Source of the DNA: Halomonas sp. MCCC 1A13316 | GTDB lineage: Bacteria > Pseudomonadota > Gammaproteobacteria > Pseudomonadales > Halomonadaceae | Direction of reading: 5' to 3' | Assembly: GCF_014931605.1 (NCBI RefSeq) | Contig: NZ_CP053382.1 | Coordinates: 2,108,001 to 2,172,000 of the forward strand | Length of the DNA stretch: 64,000 nt | In this document: positions 16,515 to 27,240 of the stretch, piece after piece | Layout of the letters: each line of letters begins with the position of its first letter | How positions within the stretch are numbered: position 1 is the stretch's first letter | Made by a program: the position numbers and the translations under genes | Notes under the pieces: generated by a model | What the model was told of the DNA's origin: nothing | The model's database searches: none | The model's input: the letters and a program-made list of their open reading frames with translations, nothing else

Positions 16515-18917
16515 ATGCAGCAGAACGCCGTTCAGACCTTGAGTCTGCCCCTACTACCTCTGCGCGACGTGGTCGTATATCCGCAGATGGTTATCCCGCT
16601 GTTCGTCGGTCGCGAGAAGTCGATCCAGGCGCTCGACGCCGCGATGGCATCCGACAAGCGTGTATTGCTCGTCGCGCAACGCGAAGCCGGGCAGGATGAC
16701 CCAGGTACCGACGACCTCTTCACCATTGGCACCGTTGCCGAGATCATGCAGCTTCTCAAGCTGCCCGATGGCACTGTCAAGGTGCTGATCGAGGGGGTTT
16801 CACGCGCCGATCTGCGTGAAGTTCATCATACCGACGGCCACAGCATGGCCGAGGCCGTGCTACGGGACAGTGAGCCGTTGAGCGAACGCGAGCAGGAGGC
16901 ACTGGTTCGGGTACTGCTCAACCAGTTCGAGCAGTACGTCAAGCTGTCCAAGAAAGTACCCAACGAGGTCCTCAATTCACTCTCCGGCATCGAGGACCCG
17001 AGCCGTCTGGTCGACACTATCTGCGCCCACCTCTCGCTCAAGATCCAGGACAAGCAGCAATTGCTGGAAATGGATCGTGTGCGCGAGCGCATCGAACACC
17101 TGATGGCGCTGATCGAGTCTGAGATTGACCTGTTGCAGGTGGAAAAGCGCATTCGCTCCCGGGTCAAGGACCAGATGGAAAAGTCGCAGCGCGAGTATTA
17201 TCTCAATGAGCAGATGAAGGCCATCCAGAAGGAGATGGGCGAGCTCGAGAACGTGCCCAACGAAGCCGAGAAGTACGAAAAGGCGATCGAGGAGTCGGGC
17301 ATGCCCAAGGAGGCGCGCGACAAGGCGGTTCAAGAGCTGGGCAAGCTCAAGATGATGTCGCCAAGTTCTGCCGAGGCCACGGTCGTGCGTTCCTATCTGG
17401 ATTGGTTGGTCTCGGTGCCGTGGAAGAAGCGCACCCGGGTCAAGCATGACTTGGTGCACGCCCACAAGGTGCTGGACGAAGACCACTACGGCCTCGACGA
17501 GGTCAAGGAGCGCATCCTCGAATACCTCGCCGTGCAGAAGCGTGTGAAGAAGCTCAAGGGGCCCGTGCTTTGCCTGGTTGGCCCGCCGGGGGTGGGCAAG
17601 ACCTCCCTTGGGCAGTCGATTGCCCGGGCCACCAATCGCAAGTACGTGCGCCTGGCGCTGGGTGGGGTGCGCGACGAATCGGAGATTCGTGGCCATCGCC
17701 GGACCTATATCGGTTCGCTGCCGGGCAAATTGATCCAGCGTATGAGCAAGGCCGAGGTCAAGAACCCGCTGTTTCTGCTCGACGAGGTCGACAAGATCGG
17801 CATGGATCATCGTGGCGACCCGGCCTCGGCGCTGCTGGAGGTGCTCGATCCAGAGCAGAACGACAAGTTCAACGATCACTATCTCGAACTTGATTACGAC
17901 CTCTCAGAAGTGATGTTCATTTGTACCGCAAATTCAATGAACATTCCGGGGCCCTTGCTCGATCGCATGGAAGTCATTCGGCTGCCCGGTTATACCGAAG
18001 ACGAGAAGCTTGCCATTGCTCGGCGCTATCTGGTGCCCAAGCAGCTCAATTCCAACGGTTTCAAGGAAGATGAGCTCGCGTTCTCCGACGAATCTCTGCT
18101 CGAGCTGATCCGCTACTTTACCCGCGAGGCGGGGGTGCGTGAGCTTGAGAGACAGATCGCCAAGGTTTGCCGCAAGGTGCTGCGTGAGCGTCTCGAGTAC
18201 TCGGGCAAAGGAGCTCAGGCGCCGGCGCTGCTCTCTGCGGCAGACATCGAGGCCTATGCCGGTGTGCGCCGCTATAGCTATGGCCTGGCCGACAAAGAGG
18301 ATCAGGTAGGGCGGGTGACCGGCCTGGCCTGGACATCGGTGGGCGGGGAGCTGCTCAATATCGAGTCGGTCGTCACTCCTGGCAAGGGGCGCATCAACAA
18401 GACCGGCTCGCTGGGTGACGTGATGAAGGAGTCCGTCAGTGCGGCTCACACCGTCGTGCGTGCCCGCGCTGCGGCGTTGGGTATCGACCCGGAGCGCTTC
18501 GAGAAAGAAGACCTGCACATCCACGTGCCTGAAGGCGCGACGCCCAAGGACGGCCCCAGTGCAGGCATCGCCATGGTCACTGCCATGGTGTCAGCCTATA
18601 CCGGACGGCCAATACGCTGCGATCTTGCCATGACCGGAGAAGTGAACCTGCGTGGCGAAGTGATGCCGATCGGTGGTCTAAAGGAGAAATTGCTGGCGGC
18701 ACGGCGCGGTGGTATAAAGATCGTGCTCATTCCGGAAGAGAACCGCCGGGACCTCAAGGAGGTACCGGATAATATCAAGGATGCGCTGGATGTACGGCCT
18801 GTCCGCTGGATCGACGAAGTGCTGGAGTCGGCCCTTGCCGAAAGGAACGGTAATGGTGGTGAAGAATCACGAACGGAAGATTCGGCTTCTTCTTCCAGCA
18901 TGATCAGTACACATTAA
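16515..18917 (+). CDS. lon: ATP-dependent protease Lon (LonA type)
   Basis: An 800-residue AAA+ serine protease that degrades misfolded and regulatory proteins. The N-terminal LAN substrate-binding domain ([15 protein letters not shown]) is followed by a coiled coil near residues 200-260. Walker A GPPGVGKT is near residue 355 and Walker B is [10 protein letters not shown]. The C-terminal peptidase carries the Ser-Lys dyad S682 (KDGPSAG) and K725, each shifted by three from the E. coli positions. ATG 16515 follows GAGGAA. The C-terminal tail after about residue 780 is Ser- and Glu-rich and probably disordered. It is bounded by strong hairpins on both sides. Confidence 0.97.
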   Translation: MQQNAVQTLSLPLLPLRDVVVYPQMVIPLFVGREKSIQALDAAMASDKRVLLVAQREAGQDDPGTDDLFTIGTVAEIMQLLKLPDGTVKVLIEGVSRADLREVHHTDGHSMAEAVLRDSEPLSEREQEALVRVLLNQFEQYVKLSKKVPNEVLNSLSGIEDPSRLVDTICAHLSLKIQDKQQLLEMDRVRERIEHLMALIESEIDLLQVEKRIRSRVKDQMEKSQREYYLNEQMKAIQKEMGELENVPNEAEKYEKAIEESGMPKEARDKAVQELGKLKMMSPSSAEATVVRSYLDWLVSVPWKKRTRVKHDLVHAHKVLDEDHYGLDEVKERILEYLAVQKRVKKLKGPVLCLVGPPGVGKTSLGQSIARATNRKYVRLALGGVRDESEIRGHRRTYIGSLPGKLIQRMSKAEVKNPLFLLDEVDKIGMDHRGDPASALLEVLDPEQNDKFNDHYLELDYDLSEVMFICTANSMNIPGPLLDRMEVIRLPGYTEDEKLAIARRYLVPKQLNSNGFKEDELAFSDESLLELIRYFTREAGVRELERQIAKVCRKVLRERLEYSGKGAQAPALLSAADIEAYAGVRRYSYGLADKEDQVGRVTGLAWTSVGGELLNIESVVTPGKGRINKTGSLGDVMKESVSAAHTVVRARAAALGIDPERFEKEDLHIHVPEGATPKDGPSAGIAMVTAMVSAYTGRPIRCDLAMTGEVNLRGEVMPIGGLKEKLLAARRGGIKIVLIPEENRRDLKEVPDNIKDALDVRPVRWIDEVLESALAERNGNGGEESRTEDSASSSSMISTH

Positions 18918-18928
18918 CGATAATTGCT

Positions 18929-18963
18929 GCGTCATACTCGGGAGCAGAACCCGAGTATGACGC
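18929..18963 (+). terminator. Terminator after lon
   Basis: A perfect 14-base-pair stem (18929-18942 with 18950-18963) with a seven-base loop starts 12 bases after the lon stop codon. GGTTTGG follows rather than a clean T run. Confidence 0.8.
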
Positions 18964-18982
18964 GGTTTGGAGCCGCAGTTGC

Positions 18983-19012
18983 TTGACACATCTTTTGCAG
19001 CATTGCTATAAA
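18983..19012 (+). promoter_or_regulatory. Sigma-70 promoter of hupB
   Basis: A consensus TTGACA at 18983-18988 and TATAAA at 19007-19012 with 18-base spacing lie 82 bases upstream of the hupB start codon. This is one of the strongest promoters visible in the window and fits an abundant nucleoid protein. Confidence 0.85.
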
Positions 19013-19094
19013 CTGCCAGCCATGCTGTGATCGAGTTGCCGGGCGAAAGGTACGCCGATTAGAGCCATTTTCTGAAACAGTCAAGGGGTGAAGT

Positions 19095-19367
19095 GTGAAC
19101 AAATCCGAGCTGATCGAAGCCATCGCCGCGTCTGCCGATATTCCCAAGGCCGCTGCGTCTCGCGCACTGGATGCCATGGTCGACACGGTCTCAGAAAGTC
19201 TCAAGAAAGGTGACAGTGTGTCTCTCGTCGGATTTGGTACTTTCTCGGTGAAGGAGCGTGCCGCTCGCACAGGCCGCAATCCGCAGACAGGCCAGCCGAT
19301 TCAGATCAGCGCAGCCAAGGTGCCGACTTTCAAGGCCGGCAAGGCGCTCAAGGACTCCGTTAACTGA
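19095..19367 (+). CDS. hupB: DNA-binding protein HU-beta
   Basis: A 90-residue histone-like protein that bends DNA and compacts the nucleoid. It begins [11 protein letters not shown], has the conserved [13 protein letters not shown] strand and the DNA-intercalating [12 protein letters not shown] arm with the tip proline, and ends in [11 protein letters not shown]. The start is GTG 19095 with AAGGGG upstream; the N-terminal sequence exactly matches the family's usual start. It has its own strong promoter and a classic terminator, so it is a monocistronic unit within the lon-hupB-ppiD order. Confidence 0.97.
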   Translation: MNKSELIEAIAASADIPKAAASRALDAMVDTVSESLKKGDSVSLVGFGTFSVKERAARTGRNPQTGQPIQISAAKVPTFKAGKALKDSVN

Positions 19368-19430
19368 GTCAACGGATTATTTGCGCCGAGGGCCCCATAG
19401 CGGGCGAAGCCACTCGGCAGCAAACGATCA

Positions 19431-19463
19431 GGCGCATCGCTTCGGCGGTGCGCCTTCTTTTTT
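19431..19463 (+). terminator. Intrinsic terminator after hupB
   Basis: GGCGCATCGC (19431-19440) pairs with GCGGTGCGCC (19445-19454) through one T-G wobble around a TTCG tetraloop, and a T-rich tail (19455-19463) follows. This is a textbook Rho-independent terminator. Confidence 0.92.
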
Positions 19464-19579
19464 CGTCTCGGCAACGCCGTCTATACCTGGACGAGCAAGG
19501 CTGTCGTGATGGCCCGCGGCGGCTCGTCGCCGTATAATACGGCGCCACAGCCAGCCAATAATCAGCAATCGAGGCCTGC

Positions 19580-21397
19580 ATGCTGCAAAGTATTCGTGAC
19601 CGCTCCAGAAGCTGGGGCGCCAAGATCATCGTGGCGGCCGTGGTGATAACCATGGCGCTGTTCGGTGTCGAGTCCCTGGTGGGTCTGTTCGGCAATAGTG
19701 GGGACGAGGTCGCCAAGGTCAACGGGCAGTCCATCACCCGCCAGGAGCTGGAAATGGAAGTGCAGCGTGCGATCCGTTCCGGTCAGGTACCCCCTGAGCA
19801 GGAGCGGGCGCTGCGTGGCCAGGTACTCGACGAGATGATCGGTGAACGCCTGCTGCTCGACTTCGCCGAGGACGGGGGGCTATATCTCTCTGACGATCAG
19901 CTCGATCAGGTGATCGTGACGTTACCCGAGTTCCAGGATCAGAGCGGCCGTTTCGATACCGACCTGTTTCGTAACCGCCTGGCCAGTGCCGGCTTCACGC
20001 CGACTTCGTTCCGGGCTGCGCTACGTGTCGACCTGAAGCGCCAGCAGCTTCAGCAAGGGCTCGCTGTCAGCGACTTCGTTCTCGAAAGCGAGCGCGAGGC
20101 TTTGGCATCGCTGCAGCGTCAGGTACGCAGTTTCCGCTATCACACCCTTTCTGCGGAGGATCTCGCTGAGCCCGTTCAGGTCAGCGAAGTCGATATCGAG
20201 GGTTATTACGAGGAAAACCGCGAGCGTTATCAGCGCCCCGAGCAGGTTCGACTCGAGTACGTCATTGCCGACCGGCAGGAGATGGCCGAGCAGGTCGAGG
20301 TTGAGGAAGAGGCAATACGCCAGGCATGGGAAGAGCGCGGTGAGGATGCCGACCGCCGTGTGTCACATATCATGGTCACTTTCGATGGTGAGCGCAGCCG
20401 CGATGAAGCGATGGCACGCCTCGAAGAGGTGCGTGACCGCTTGGCTGAAGGTGAATCGTTCGAGGAACTGGCTCTCGAATATTCTGATGACCCCTCCACG
20501 GCCGAGCAGGGTGGGGATCTGGGAGTGATCAGCCGCGGTTTCTTCGGTGATGCCTTCGACGAAGCTGCCTTCGCGCTCGCGCCCGGCCAAGTGTCGAGTA
20601 TCATCGAGACCGATAATGGTCTGCACCTGATCAAGGTGACTGAGCTGGATCAGGCACCGTTGGAGGAGGTGCGCGACGATATTGCACGTGAGCTGGCCCT
20701 CGACCAGGTGACCGATGAATTCAACCGCCGGGTCCAGGCGCTCATCGACGAGAGTTTCGCGGCTGACGACCTGGCCAGTGTAGCCGAGAGCCAGGAGCTC
20801 GAGCTGCAGGAGAGTGAGTGGGTGTCACGAGAAGGCGGCGACGGTGTGCTTTCCGAACCCGGCGTCATGAGCGAGGCCTTCAGTGAGGACGTGTTGATCG
20901 AAGGTTTCAACAGTGAGGTCATCGAGCTCGACGAGGATCGCCGCATGGTGCTGCGCGTGGCCGAGCATCGAGAGGCCACGGTGCTTCCGCTCGATGAGGT
21001 TCGGGATCAAGTGGAGGCTTCCGTAGAGCAGCGCAAGCAGCGCGACGCTTTGGTTGACCTGGCTCGACAGCAGGTCGAGCGTCTGCGCGCTGGCGAGGAG
21101 CTCGAACTTGACTGGCAGCAGGTCGAGCGGGCGACCCGGCAGCAGGGTGACGTGCCGCAGGCTATTGTGCAGGCGGCCTTCAGGCTTCCCCAGCCAGAAG
21201 GGAATGAGACTATCTTCGGCAAAACCGCCAACCAGGAGCGAGTCACCGTAATCGCACTGGATAGCGTAGAGCCTGGTGAAGCGGACGAACAGACGGAAGC
21301 TTTCGTGGCGCGCATGGCGGAGCAGTTGCGCGCTCAGGCTGCCATTCAGGGCTTGAGAAACCACCTGCGAGAGACGGCCGAGATCGAGCGGTATTGA
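19580..21397 (+). CDS. ppiD: Periplasmic chaperone/peptidyl-prolyl isomerase PpiD
   Basis: A 605-residue inner-membrane-anchored folding factor that meets proteins leaving the Sec translocon. One membrane helix at about residues 13-37 (AKIIVAAVVITMALFGVESL) leaves the rest in the periplasm. A SurA-like N-terminal chaperone region follows, then a parvulin domain at about 258-357 (VSHIMVTFDG, then QGGDLGVISRGFFGDAFDEAAF), and a second helical chaperone region. The protein is very acidic, as expected in a halophile. ATG 19580 follows GAGG. A TATAAT at 19533-19538 is a likely -10 element, with no good -35 seen. Confidence 0.94.
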   Translation: MLQSIRDRSRSWGAKIIVAAVVITMALFGVESLVGLFGNSGDEVAKVNGQSITRQELEMEVQRAIRSGQVPPEQERALRGQVLDEMIGERLLLDFAEDGGLYLSDDQLDQVIVTLPEFQDQSGRFDTDLFRNRLASAGFTPTSFRAALRVDLKRQQLQQGLAVSDFVLESEREALASLQRQVRSFRYHTLSAEDLAEPVQVSEVDIEGYYEENRERYQRPEQVRLEYVIADRQEMAEQVEVEEEAIRQAWEERGEDADRRVSHIMVTFDGERSRDEAMARLEEVRDRLAEGESFEELALEYSDDPSTAEQGGDLGVISRGFFGDAFDEAAFALAPGQVSSIIETDNGLHLIKVTELDQAPLEEVRDDIARELALDQVTDEFNRRVQALIDESFAADDLASVAESQELELQESEWVSREGGDGVLSEPGVMSEAFSEDVLIEGFNSEVIELDEDRRMVLRVAEHREATVLPLDEVRDQVEASVEQRKQRDALVDLARQQVERLRAGEELELDWQQVERATRQQGDVPQAIVQAAFRLPQPEGNETIFGKTANQERVTVIALDSVEPGEADEQTEAFVARMAEQLRAQAAIQGLRNHLRETAEIERY

Positions 21398-21417
21398 TCC
21401 CGCTCTGGTAACCGAGA

Positions 21418-21443
21418 GGAAAAGGGGCATTGGCCCCTTTTCC
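21418..21443 (+). terminator. Terminator after ppiD
   Basis: A perfect 11-base-pair stem, GGAAAAGGGGC (21418-21428) with GCCCCTTTTCC (21433-21443), and an ATTG loop lie 20 bases past the ppiD stop. The 3' arm contains TTTT. Confidence 0.85.
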
Positions 21444-21516
21444 TTGGGTGAAAGTTTATACCGTTATCATGTTAAGCATGACAGCGATTGCTCAGGCTGG
21501 AGACAACTGTTATGCA

Positions 21517-21531
21517 TGTTATGCTATAACA
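21517..21531. promoter_or_regulatory. Zur-like box upstream of the COG0523 gene
   Basis: TGTTATG, one base, TATAACA (21517-21531) differs by one base from the core of the gammaproteobacterial Zur consensus TGTTATA-N-TATAACA, which I recall from the literature. It lies 22 bases before the start codon of a COG0523 GTPase, a family often repressed by Zur under zinc sufficiency. Confidence 0.7.
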
Positions 21532-21552
21532 ATTTCCAACGCAGGAGCCATC

Positions 21553-22605
21553 ATGAGCACAGCACCTCTCGCAGAGATTCCTGTCTACCTCATTACCGGC
21601 TTTCTTGGCAGCGGCAAGACCACTCTGATTCGCCACTTGATCGAGCAAAAGCCGAAGGAGGAGCGCTGGGCGGTCTTGGTCAATGAGTTTGGCCAGATCG
21701 GCATTGACCAAACCATGTTCGAGGCGCGCGATGATGTCATCGTGAAGGGGTTGCCCGGGGGGTGTCTGTGCTGCCAACTGGCTTTCGTGATGCAGGCGAC
21801 GCTAGTCAATTTGCTGCACCGCCACCGGCCCGACCGGCTCATCATCGAGCCGTCCGGGCTCGGTCATCCTGCCGGTCTGCTCGATATGCTGCGTGGAGAG
21901 GCCTTTACCAATGTCCTCGAGCTACGCGATGTCGTCGTGCTGCTCGATCCCGCCCGGCTCGACGAACCTCGCGTCCGCGAACACGTGACGTTCAACGACC
22001 AGCTAGCCATGGCCGATGCCGTAGCGTTGACCATGAGCGATCGGGCAACACCTGCACAGTTGAAGGCAGCTCGACATCACGTCGAAGCATTGTGGCCAGT
22101 CAAGAAATGGGTGGCCGAGGTTTCCAACGGCGCGCTGCCGATTTCCCTGCTGTTGAAGAGTGGTCGTCACCGGGCGGAGGGGCCACGCAACGTGAGTGGA
22201 CACGACGCTCTTCGCGATGCGGCTCGGCAGGTGGTGCTACTTGATGGCATCGACGAAGCCATGCCGCAACCTGGAAAACCGCTCCAGCAGAGCGGCATGG
22301 CGCTTGGCTATCGTACCCTGAGCTGGCGTTGGAGCGCCGAGGACGTATTCGATCTCGACGGCTTGACTCGGGTGCTGGATCGCCTGCCATCCCGGCTGCG
22401 GGTGAAGGGAGTGCTGCATACCGATACGGGCTGGAAGCTGTACAACCGCGGCGATGGGGCGGCGAGCCTGACCACCAGTGCCTGGCGCAAGGACTCACGC
22501 CTGGAGCTGATCGCAGAAGCGGAACATATGCCGCCAACCGAAGAGACTCTTGAAGCACTTCAGGCGTGCCATCTGCAGAGGCGGAAAGGCAAGGTGCAGC
22601 AGTAA
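21553..22605 (+). CDS. COG0523 GTPase, putative zinc metallochaperone (CobW/ZigA/YeiR family)
   Basis: A 350-residue G3E-family GTPase. Walker A is GFLGSGKTT (residues 16-24), the metal-binding CLCC motif is at 71-74 inside GGCLCC, and EPSGLGHP forms the switch region. A CobW C-terminal domain follows from about residue 225. Members deliver zinc to client enzymes under zinc starvation or insert cobalt into cobalamin. I chose ATG 21553 because GCAGGAG precedes it; earlier in-frame starts fall in the ppiD terminator. The Zur-like box at 21517-21531 favours the zinc role. It is convergent with lpxH, with only ten bases between the stops. Confidence 0.88.
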   Translation: MSTAPLAEIPVYLITGFLGSGKTTLIRHLIEQKPKEERWAVLVNEFGQIGIDQTMFEARDDVIVKGLPGGCLCCQLAFVMQATLVNLLHRHRPDRLIIEPSGLGHPAGLLDMLRGEAFTNVLELRDVVVLLDPARLDEPRVREHVTFNDQLAMADAVALTMSDRATPAQLKAARHHVEALWPVKKWVAEVSNGALPISLLLKSGRHRAEGPRNVSGHDALRDAARQVVLLDGIDEAMPQPGKPLQQSGMALGYRTLSWRWSAEDVFDLDGLTRVLDRLPSRLRVKGVLHTDTGWKLYNRGDGAASLTTSAWRKDSRLELIAEAEHMPPTEETLEALQACHLQRRKGKVQQ

Positions 22606-22615
22606 ATCGACGAGA

Positions 22616-23377
22616 CTACAGCGCGAACTGGCGCAGTACCGGGTCGCCGTCGGGGCCGATCTCGACTTCCCAGCCCTTGCCTGGCTGCCAGTCGCCCAGC
22701 ACGATGCGGCGTGCGGGCTGCTCATCGAGCTCGATCTCGTGTACGGCGGGGCGGTGAGTGTGGCCGTGAATCAACGTCGTGACGCCATGATCGCGCATGG
22801 TACGCAAGACCTCTTCGGGCGTTACGTCCATGATGTCCTCGGCCTTGTTGGACGTCGCTTCCCCCGACTGCTGGCGTAAGTTGGCGGCCAGCTTGATACG
22901 GTCGTTCAGCGGCATGGCGAGTATCTGCTCCTGCCAGGCCGGGTTGCGTGCCTGGCTGCGAAAGGCCATGTAGGCTTCGTCGCGGGTGCACAGACTGTCG
23001 CCGTGCATGACCAGGACCGGCTCATCGGCGAAACGCAGTATCGCCGGATCGGTGACGAGCTTGGCTCCAGCCGCTGCGGCGAAGCGATGCCCGAGCAGGA
23101 AGTCACGGTTGCCGTGCATCAGGTAGATGGCCGTGCCGGCATCAGCCCGCTTGCGCAGTGCAGCTGCCACGCGTATGGCCAGCGCAGCGTAGCCGCTGGG
23201 GTCATGGTCGACATGATCGAGCAGGTCGTCACCGATCCAGGCTTCGAAGAAGTCTCCCAGGATGTAGAGCGCATCGGCGCCATGGGCGCGACTGTCGAGC
23301 CAGTGGAGGAAACCCTCGGTGACGTCGTGAGCGCTGGGGTGCAGATGCAGGTCGGAGATCAGCAGGGTGGTGGTCAT
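22616..23377 (-). CDS. lpxH: UDP-2,3-diacylglucosamine diphosphatase
   Basis: A 253-residue peripheral membrane metallophosphoesterase of lipid A synthesis, which hydrolyses UDP-2,3-diacylglucosamine to lipid X and UMP. The two-metal site is complete: SDLHLHP (D9, H11), GDFFE (D42), HGNRD (N90, R91), MHGDSLC and the C-terminal IHGHTHRP. Length is a little over the E. coli enzyme. It sits downstream of ppiB on the same strand with an 89-base gap; in other Gammaproteobacteria the two genes are also neighbours near cysS and glnS. Confidence 0.95.
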   Translation of the reverse strand: MTTTLLISDLHLHPSAHDVTEGFLHWLDSRAHGADALYILGDFFEAWIGDDLLDHVDHDPSGYAALAIRVAAALRKRADAGTAIYLMHGNRDFLLGHRFAAAAGAKLVTDPAILRFADEPVLVMHGDSLCTRDEAYMAFRSQARNPAWQEQILAMPLNDRIKLAANLRQQSGEATSNKAEDIMDVTPEEVLRTMRDHGVTTLIHGHTHRPAVHEIELDEQPARRIVLGDWQPGKGWEVEIGPDGDPVLRQFAL

Positions 23378-23466
23378 GGCCGTGTCTCACTGGCTCGGGT
23401 CGAACGAAAGGGCTTGCGGAGCCTCGCGGCTGCACGCCCGTGCACGGGCGTGCTAAGGGCAGGGGG

Positions 23467-23976
23467 TCAGCTGTCGCTGGACTCGTCCTTGATATACGCA
23501 CTCTTGATGATCACATCCTCTGCGGGCACGTCGGCGTGCATGCCGCGGCGCGTGGTTTCCACTGCCGTGATTCGCTCGACCACGTCCATGCCCTCGACTA
23601 CTTCGCCGAACACACAGTAGCCCCAGCCCTGGATCGACTTGCCGCTGTGGTTGAGGAAGTCGTTATCGGCCACGTTGATGAAGAACTGCGCGGTCGCGGA
23701 GTGGGGATCCTGGGTGCGGGCCATGGCCAGGGTGCCGGTCAGGTTCTTGAGTCCATTGTCGGCTTCGTTTTCGATCGGGTCGCGTGTGGGCTTCTGGTTG
23801 AAGTCCTGGTCGAAGCCGCCTCCCTGGATCATGAAGCCCGGGATGACGCGATGAAAGAGCGTGCCGTCGAAATGTCCGTCGCGCACATACTGCTCGAAGT
23901 TGGCTGCGGTCTTGGGCGCCTGGTCGTGGTTGAGGGCAATGGCGATATCGCCGAAGCTGGTCTCGAGAATAATCAT
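23467..23976 (-). CDS. ppiB: Peptidyl-prolyl cis-trans isomerase B (cyclophilin)
   Basis: A 169-residue cytosolic cyclophilin that speeds proline isomerisation. Motifs are [13 protein letters not shown] (catalytic Arg in HRV), [20 protein letters not shown] and [15 protein letters not shown] chose ATG 23974-23976 ([10 protein letters not shown]), the normal family start, with an AGGAAAA site six bases upstream; a TTG six codons earlier is possible but adds residues not seen in the family. It is divergent from glnS across a 153-base region and precedes lpxH. Confidence 0.95.
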   Translation of the reverse strand: MIILETSFGDIAIALNHDQAPKTAANFEQYVRDGHFDGTLFHRVIPGFMIQGGGFDQDFNQKPTRDPIENEADNGLKNLTGTLAMARTQDPHSATAQFFINVADNDFLNHSGKSIQGWGYCVFGEVVEGMDVVERITAVETTRRGMHADVPAEDVIIKSAYIKDESSDS

Positions 23977-24006
23977 CGAAGTTTTCCTGTCCAAAAGGAG
24001 CGCGCC

Positions 24007-24037
24007 TTGGCGCCGTGCATGGGCGTGGCGTTATAAT
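24007..24037 (+). promoter_or_regulatory. Candidate promoter of glnS-cysS
   Basis: A consensus TATAAT at 24032-24037 is preceded by TTGGCG at 24007-24012, but the 19-base spacing is longer than ideal. The -10 is convincing and the -35 weak. It lies in the divergent ppiB-glnS region. Confidence 0.5.
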
Positions 24038-24129
24038 AGCGGTTTTGCATCGATGCGCGAAGCGTCGGGCTATCGATATCCGAGGCCCTTTCCAGAATCG
24101 CGATCCAACCAGAGGTTTGCCGCAACGAC

Positions 24130-25809
24130 ATGAGCACCGAAAACGCCAGTGCGCCGAATTTCATTCGTAACCAGATCCATGACGAGATCGAGGCCGGTCG
24201 TGCCGGCAAGGTCGTCACTCGCTTCCCGCCGGAGCCCAACGGTTTCCTGCATGTGGGGCACGCCAAGTCGATCTGTCTGAACTTCGGACTGGCCGAGCAG
24301 TTTGGTGGGGATTGTCACCTGCGCTTCGACGATACCAATCCGGCCAAGGAAGAGCAGGCCTATATCGATGCCATCAAGGCGGACGTCAGTTGGCTCGGCT
24401 TCGAGTGGGCCGGTTCGGTGCGCTATGCCTCCGATTACTTCGATCAGCTCTACGCCTGGGCGCAGCACCTGATTCGCGAGGGCAAGGCCTACGTCGACGA
24501 CCTCTCTCCCGATGAGATCCGCGAATACCGCGGCACCCTGACCGAGCCCGGCAGGCCGAGTCCGTATCGCGATCGCAGCGCCGAGGAGAGTCTCGACCTG
24601 CTCGAACGCATGCGCGCCGGTGAGTTCAACGAAGGTGAGCGCGTTCTGCGGGCCAGAATCGACATGGCGTCGCCCAACATCAACCTGCGCGACCCGATCC
24701 TCTACCGTATTCGCCACGCCCATCATCACCAGACCGGCGACAAGTGGAAGATCTACCCCTCCTACGACTTCACTCACGGTCAGTCGGATGCCATCGAGGG
24801 CGTGACCCACTCGATCTGCACGCTGGAGTTCGAGGATCATCGTCCGCTCTACGAGTGGTTTCTCGACAACCTGCCGGTGCCGGCCAAGCCACGTCAGATC
24901 GAGTTCGCGCGGCTCAACATGAACTACACCCTCACCTCCAAGCGGAAGCTCAAGCTGCTGGTGGACGAGGGCATCGTCGATGGCTGGGACGACCCGCGCA
25001 TGCCGACCATCTCCGGCATGCGCCGGCGCGGCTACACGCCGGCTTCCATTCGCAAGTTCTGCGAGATGATCGGCGTGACCCGTGCCGACGGCGGCCTGGT
25101 CGACATCGCCATGCTGTATCACGCCATCCGTTCCGACCTCGAGGACAACGCGCCGCGGGCCATGTGCGTGCTGAAGCCTCTCAAGGTGGTGCTGACCAAT
25201 GTCGCCGAGGACTTCGAGGAGGTCTACGAGGTGCCGGGGCATCCGGCGCGCGACGACATGCCGGTACGCCGGGTGCCGTTCACGCGCGAACTCTACATCG
25301 ACCAGGACGACTTCATGGAGGAGCCGCCGAAGAAGTTCTTCCGCCTGGCCCCGGGGCAGGAGGTGCGCCTGCGCAACTCCTACGTGATTCGCTGCGACGA
25401 GGTGGTCAAGAACAGCGCCGGCGAGATCGCCGAGCTGCGCTGCTCGGTAGATTTCGATACCCTCGGCAAGAACCCCGAAGGGCGCAAGGTCAAGGGCGTG
25501 ATCCACTGGGTCAGCGCAGCCCATGCGGTACCCATGGAGGTGCGCCTCTACGACAACCTGTTCCTGGTCGAGCAACCGGACAAGGATAAGGATGCCGACT
25601 TCCTCGAGCATCTCAACCCCGAATCGCTGCAGGTCTGCCAGGCCATGGGCGAGCCGAGCCTGGCCGATGCGGCTCCTGAATCGCGCTTCCAGTTCGAGCG
25701 TGTAGGCTACTTCTGTGCCGACCGCCACGCTTGTCGCGACGGCAAGCGGGTATTCAACCGCACCGTTGGACTCAAGGACAGTTGGGCAAAGATACAGAAG
25801 AAGGGCTGA
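24130..25809 (+). CDS. glnS: Glutaminyl-tRNA synthetase
   Basis: A 559-residue class I aminoacyl-tRNA synthetase that charges tRNA-Gln. The HIGH-type motif appears in [16 protein letters not shown], the KMSKS equivalent in [10 protein letters not shown], and a C-terminal anticodon-binding beta-barrel follows from about residue 340. [20 protein letters not shown] is typical of GlnRS and separates it from glutamyl-tRNA synthetases. Having GlnRS implies that at least part of Gln-tRNA is made directly. cysS starts one base after its stop codon, so the two synthetases form a tight operon. Confidence 0.97.
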   Translation: MSTENASAPNFIRNQIHDEIEAGRAGKVVTRFPPEPNGFLHVGHAKSICLNFGLAEQFGGDCHLRFDDTNPAKEEQAYIDAIKADVSWLGFEWAGSVRYASDYFDQLYAWAQHLIREGKAYVDDLSPDEIREYRGTLTEPGRPSPYRDRSAEESLDLLERMRAGEFNEGERVLRARIDMASPNINLRDPILYRIRHAHHHQTGDKWKIYPSYDFTHGQSDAIEGVTHSICTLEFEDHRPLYEWFLDNLPVPAKPRQIEFARLNMNYTLTSKRKLKLLVDEGIVDGWDDPRMPTISGMRRRGYTPASIRKFCEMIGVTRADGGLVDIAMLYHAIRSDLEDNAPRAMCVLKPLKVVLTNVAEDFEEVYEVPGHPARDDMPVRRVPFTRELYIDQDDFMEEPPKKFFRLAPGQEVRLRNSYVIRCDEVVKNSAGEIAELRCSVDFDTLGKNPEGRKVKGVIHWVSAAHAVPMEVRLYDNLFLVEQPDKDKDADFLEHLNPESLQVCQAMGEPSLADAAPESRFQFERVGYFCADRHACRDGKRVFNRTVGLKDSWAKIQKKG

Positions 25810-25810
25810 C

Positions 25811-27220
25811 ATGCAGATCTACAATACGCTGACGCGGCGCAAGGAGACATTCACACCGATCGAGCCGGGAAAGGTGCGAATGTACGTTTGCGGCATGACC
25901 GTCTACGACTACTGCCATCTGGGCCATGCCCGGGTGATGGTGGCGTTCGACGTGGTGACCCGCTACCTGCGCTGGCGTGATTATGACGTCACCTACGTGC
26001 GCAACATCACCGACATCGACGACAAGATCCTCAAGCGCGCCGATGAGAACGGCGAGAGCATCGCTGCGTTGACCGAGCGCATGATCGATGCCATGCACGA
26101 GGACGAGGCGCGTCTGTCGGTGCTGCGCCCGGATCAGGAACCGCGCGCCACCGGGCACGTGCCCGAGATCATCGCCATGGTCAAGTCCTTGATCAACAAG
26201 GGGTACGCCTACCCGGCCGTCAACGGCGACGTCTACTATCGGGTACGCAAGTTCGAGGGCTACGGCAAGCTCAACAATCGCAACCTTGACGAAATGCGCG
26301 CGGGCGCGCGGGTGGGGGTCGACGAGCACAAGGAGGACCCGCTCGACTTCGTGCTGTGGAAGGCGGCCAAGCCGGGGGAGGCGAGCTGGCCCTCGCCATG
26401 GGGCGAGGGACGCCCCGGTTGGCACATCGAGTGTTCGGCGATGTCGACCTGTTGCCTGGGCGATACCTTCGACATTCATGGCGGTGGGCCGGACCTGACC
26501 TTCCCGCACCACGAGAACGAAATCGCCCAGTCCGAGGCAGCCACCGGCAAGCCCTACGTGAATACCTGGATGCATGCCGGTGCGGTGCGCGTTGACCAGG
26601 AGAAGATGTCCAAGTCCTTGGGCAATTTCTTCACCATCCGCGAGGTGCTCGAGGTTCACGACCCCGAAGTGGTGCGCTACCTGCTGGTGGCAAGTCACTA
26701 TCGCAGCCCGATCAACTACGCCCCTGATTCGCTGGCCGAGGCGCGCAAGTCGCTGGAGCGGTTCTATACCGCTCTCGCAGGGCTGGACCAGGAGAGTGGA
26801 GAGCAGCCTGGCCAAGGTGAGGTCGACGGCCGCTTCGCAGAGCGCTTCACTGCTGCCATGGATGATGATTTCAATACGGCCGAGGCGCTCTCGGTGCTGT
26901 TCGAGCTGGCACGTGAACTGAACCGGGCCAAGAAGGAAACACCCGGCCTCGCGTCAGGTCTGGCACTTGAACTGCGCCGTCTGGGTGGCGTGCTGGGGCT
27001 GTTCGGCCAGGACCCGCTGGCCTTTCTCAAGGGCGACCAGGCGGCGCTGCCGCTGGCCGAAGCCGAGATCGAAGCGCGCATCGCCCAGCGGACCGCAGCC
27101 AAGCAGGCCAGGGACTTTGCCAAGGCCGATGCCATTCGCGACGAACTCGCCGCACTCGGCATCGTGCTCAAGGATACTCCCGAGGGCACGAGCTGGATCT
27201 TCGAATCACCCAGACAGTGA
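25811..27220 (+). CDS. cysS: Cysteinyl-tRNA synthetase
   Basis: A 469-residue class I synthetase. The zinc site begins with C27 in [17 protein letters not shown], which also contains the HLGH signature. WHIECSAM and the [11 protein letters not shown] segment give the remaining zinc ligands, and KMSKSLGN is the second signature. A C-terminal helical DALR-like region binds the tRNA. I chose ATG 25811 ([10 protein letters not shown]), the normal family start; earlier in-frame starts lie inside glnS. It is coupled to glnS by one-base spacing and followed by an intrinsic terminator. Confidence 0.97.
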   Translation: MQIYNTLTRRKETFTPIEPGKVRMYVCGMTVYDYCHLGHARVMVAFDVVTRYLRWRDYDVTYVRNITDIDDKILKRADENGESIAALTERMIDAMHEDEARLSVLRPDQEPRATGHVPEIIAMVKSLINKGYAYPAVNGDVYYRVRKFEGYGKLNNRNLDEMRAGARVGVDEHKEDPLDFVLWKAAKPGEASWPSPWGEGRPGWHIECSAMSTCCLGDTFDIHGGGPDLTFPHHENEIAQSEAATGKPYVNTWMHAGAVRVDQEKMSKSLGNFFTIREVLEVHDPEVVRYLLVASHYRSPINYAPDSLAEARKSLERFYTALAGLDQESGEQPGQGEVDGRFAERFTAAMDDDFNTAEALSVLFELARELNRAKKETPGLASGLALELRRLGGVLGLFGQDPLAFLKGDQAALPLAEAEIEARIAQRTAAKQARDFAKADAIRDELAALGIVLKDTPEGTSWIFESPRQ

Positions 27221-27240
27221 GTTCGCTCGTATCGTCATTC

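Noticed and set aside
24070..25812. 580-residue minus-strand open frame opposite glnS
   Set aside because: It covers glnS almost exactly and has the His/Gly/Val-rich composition of an antisense translation, without any family motif.
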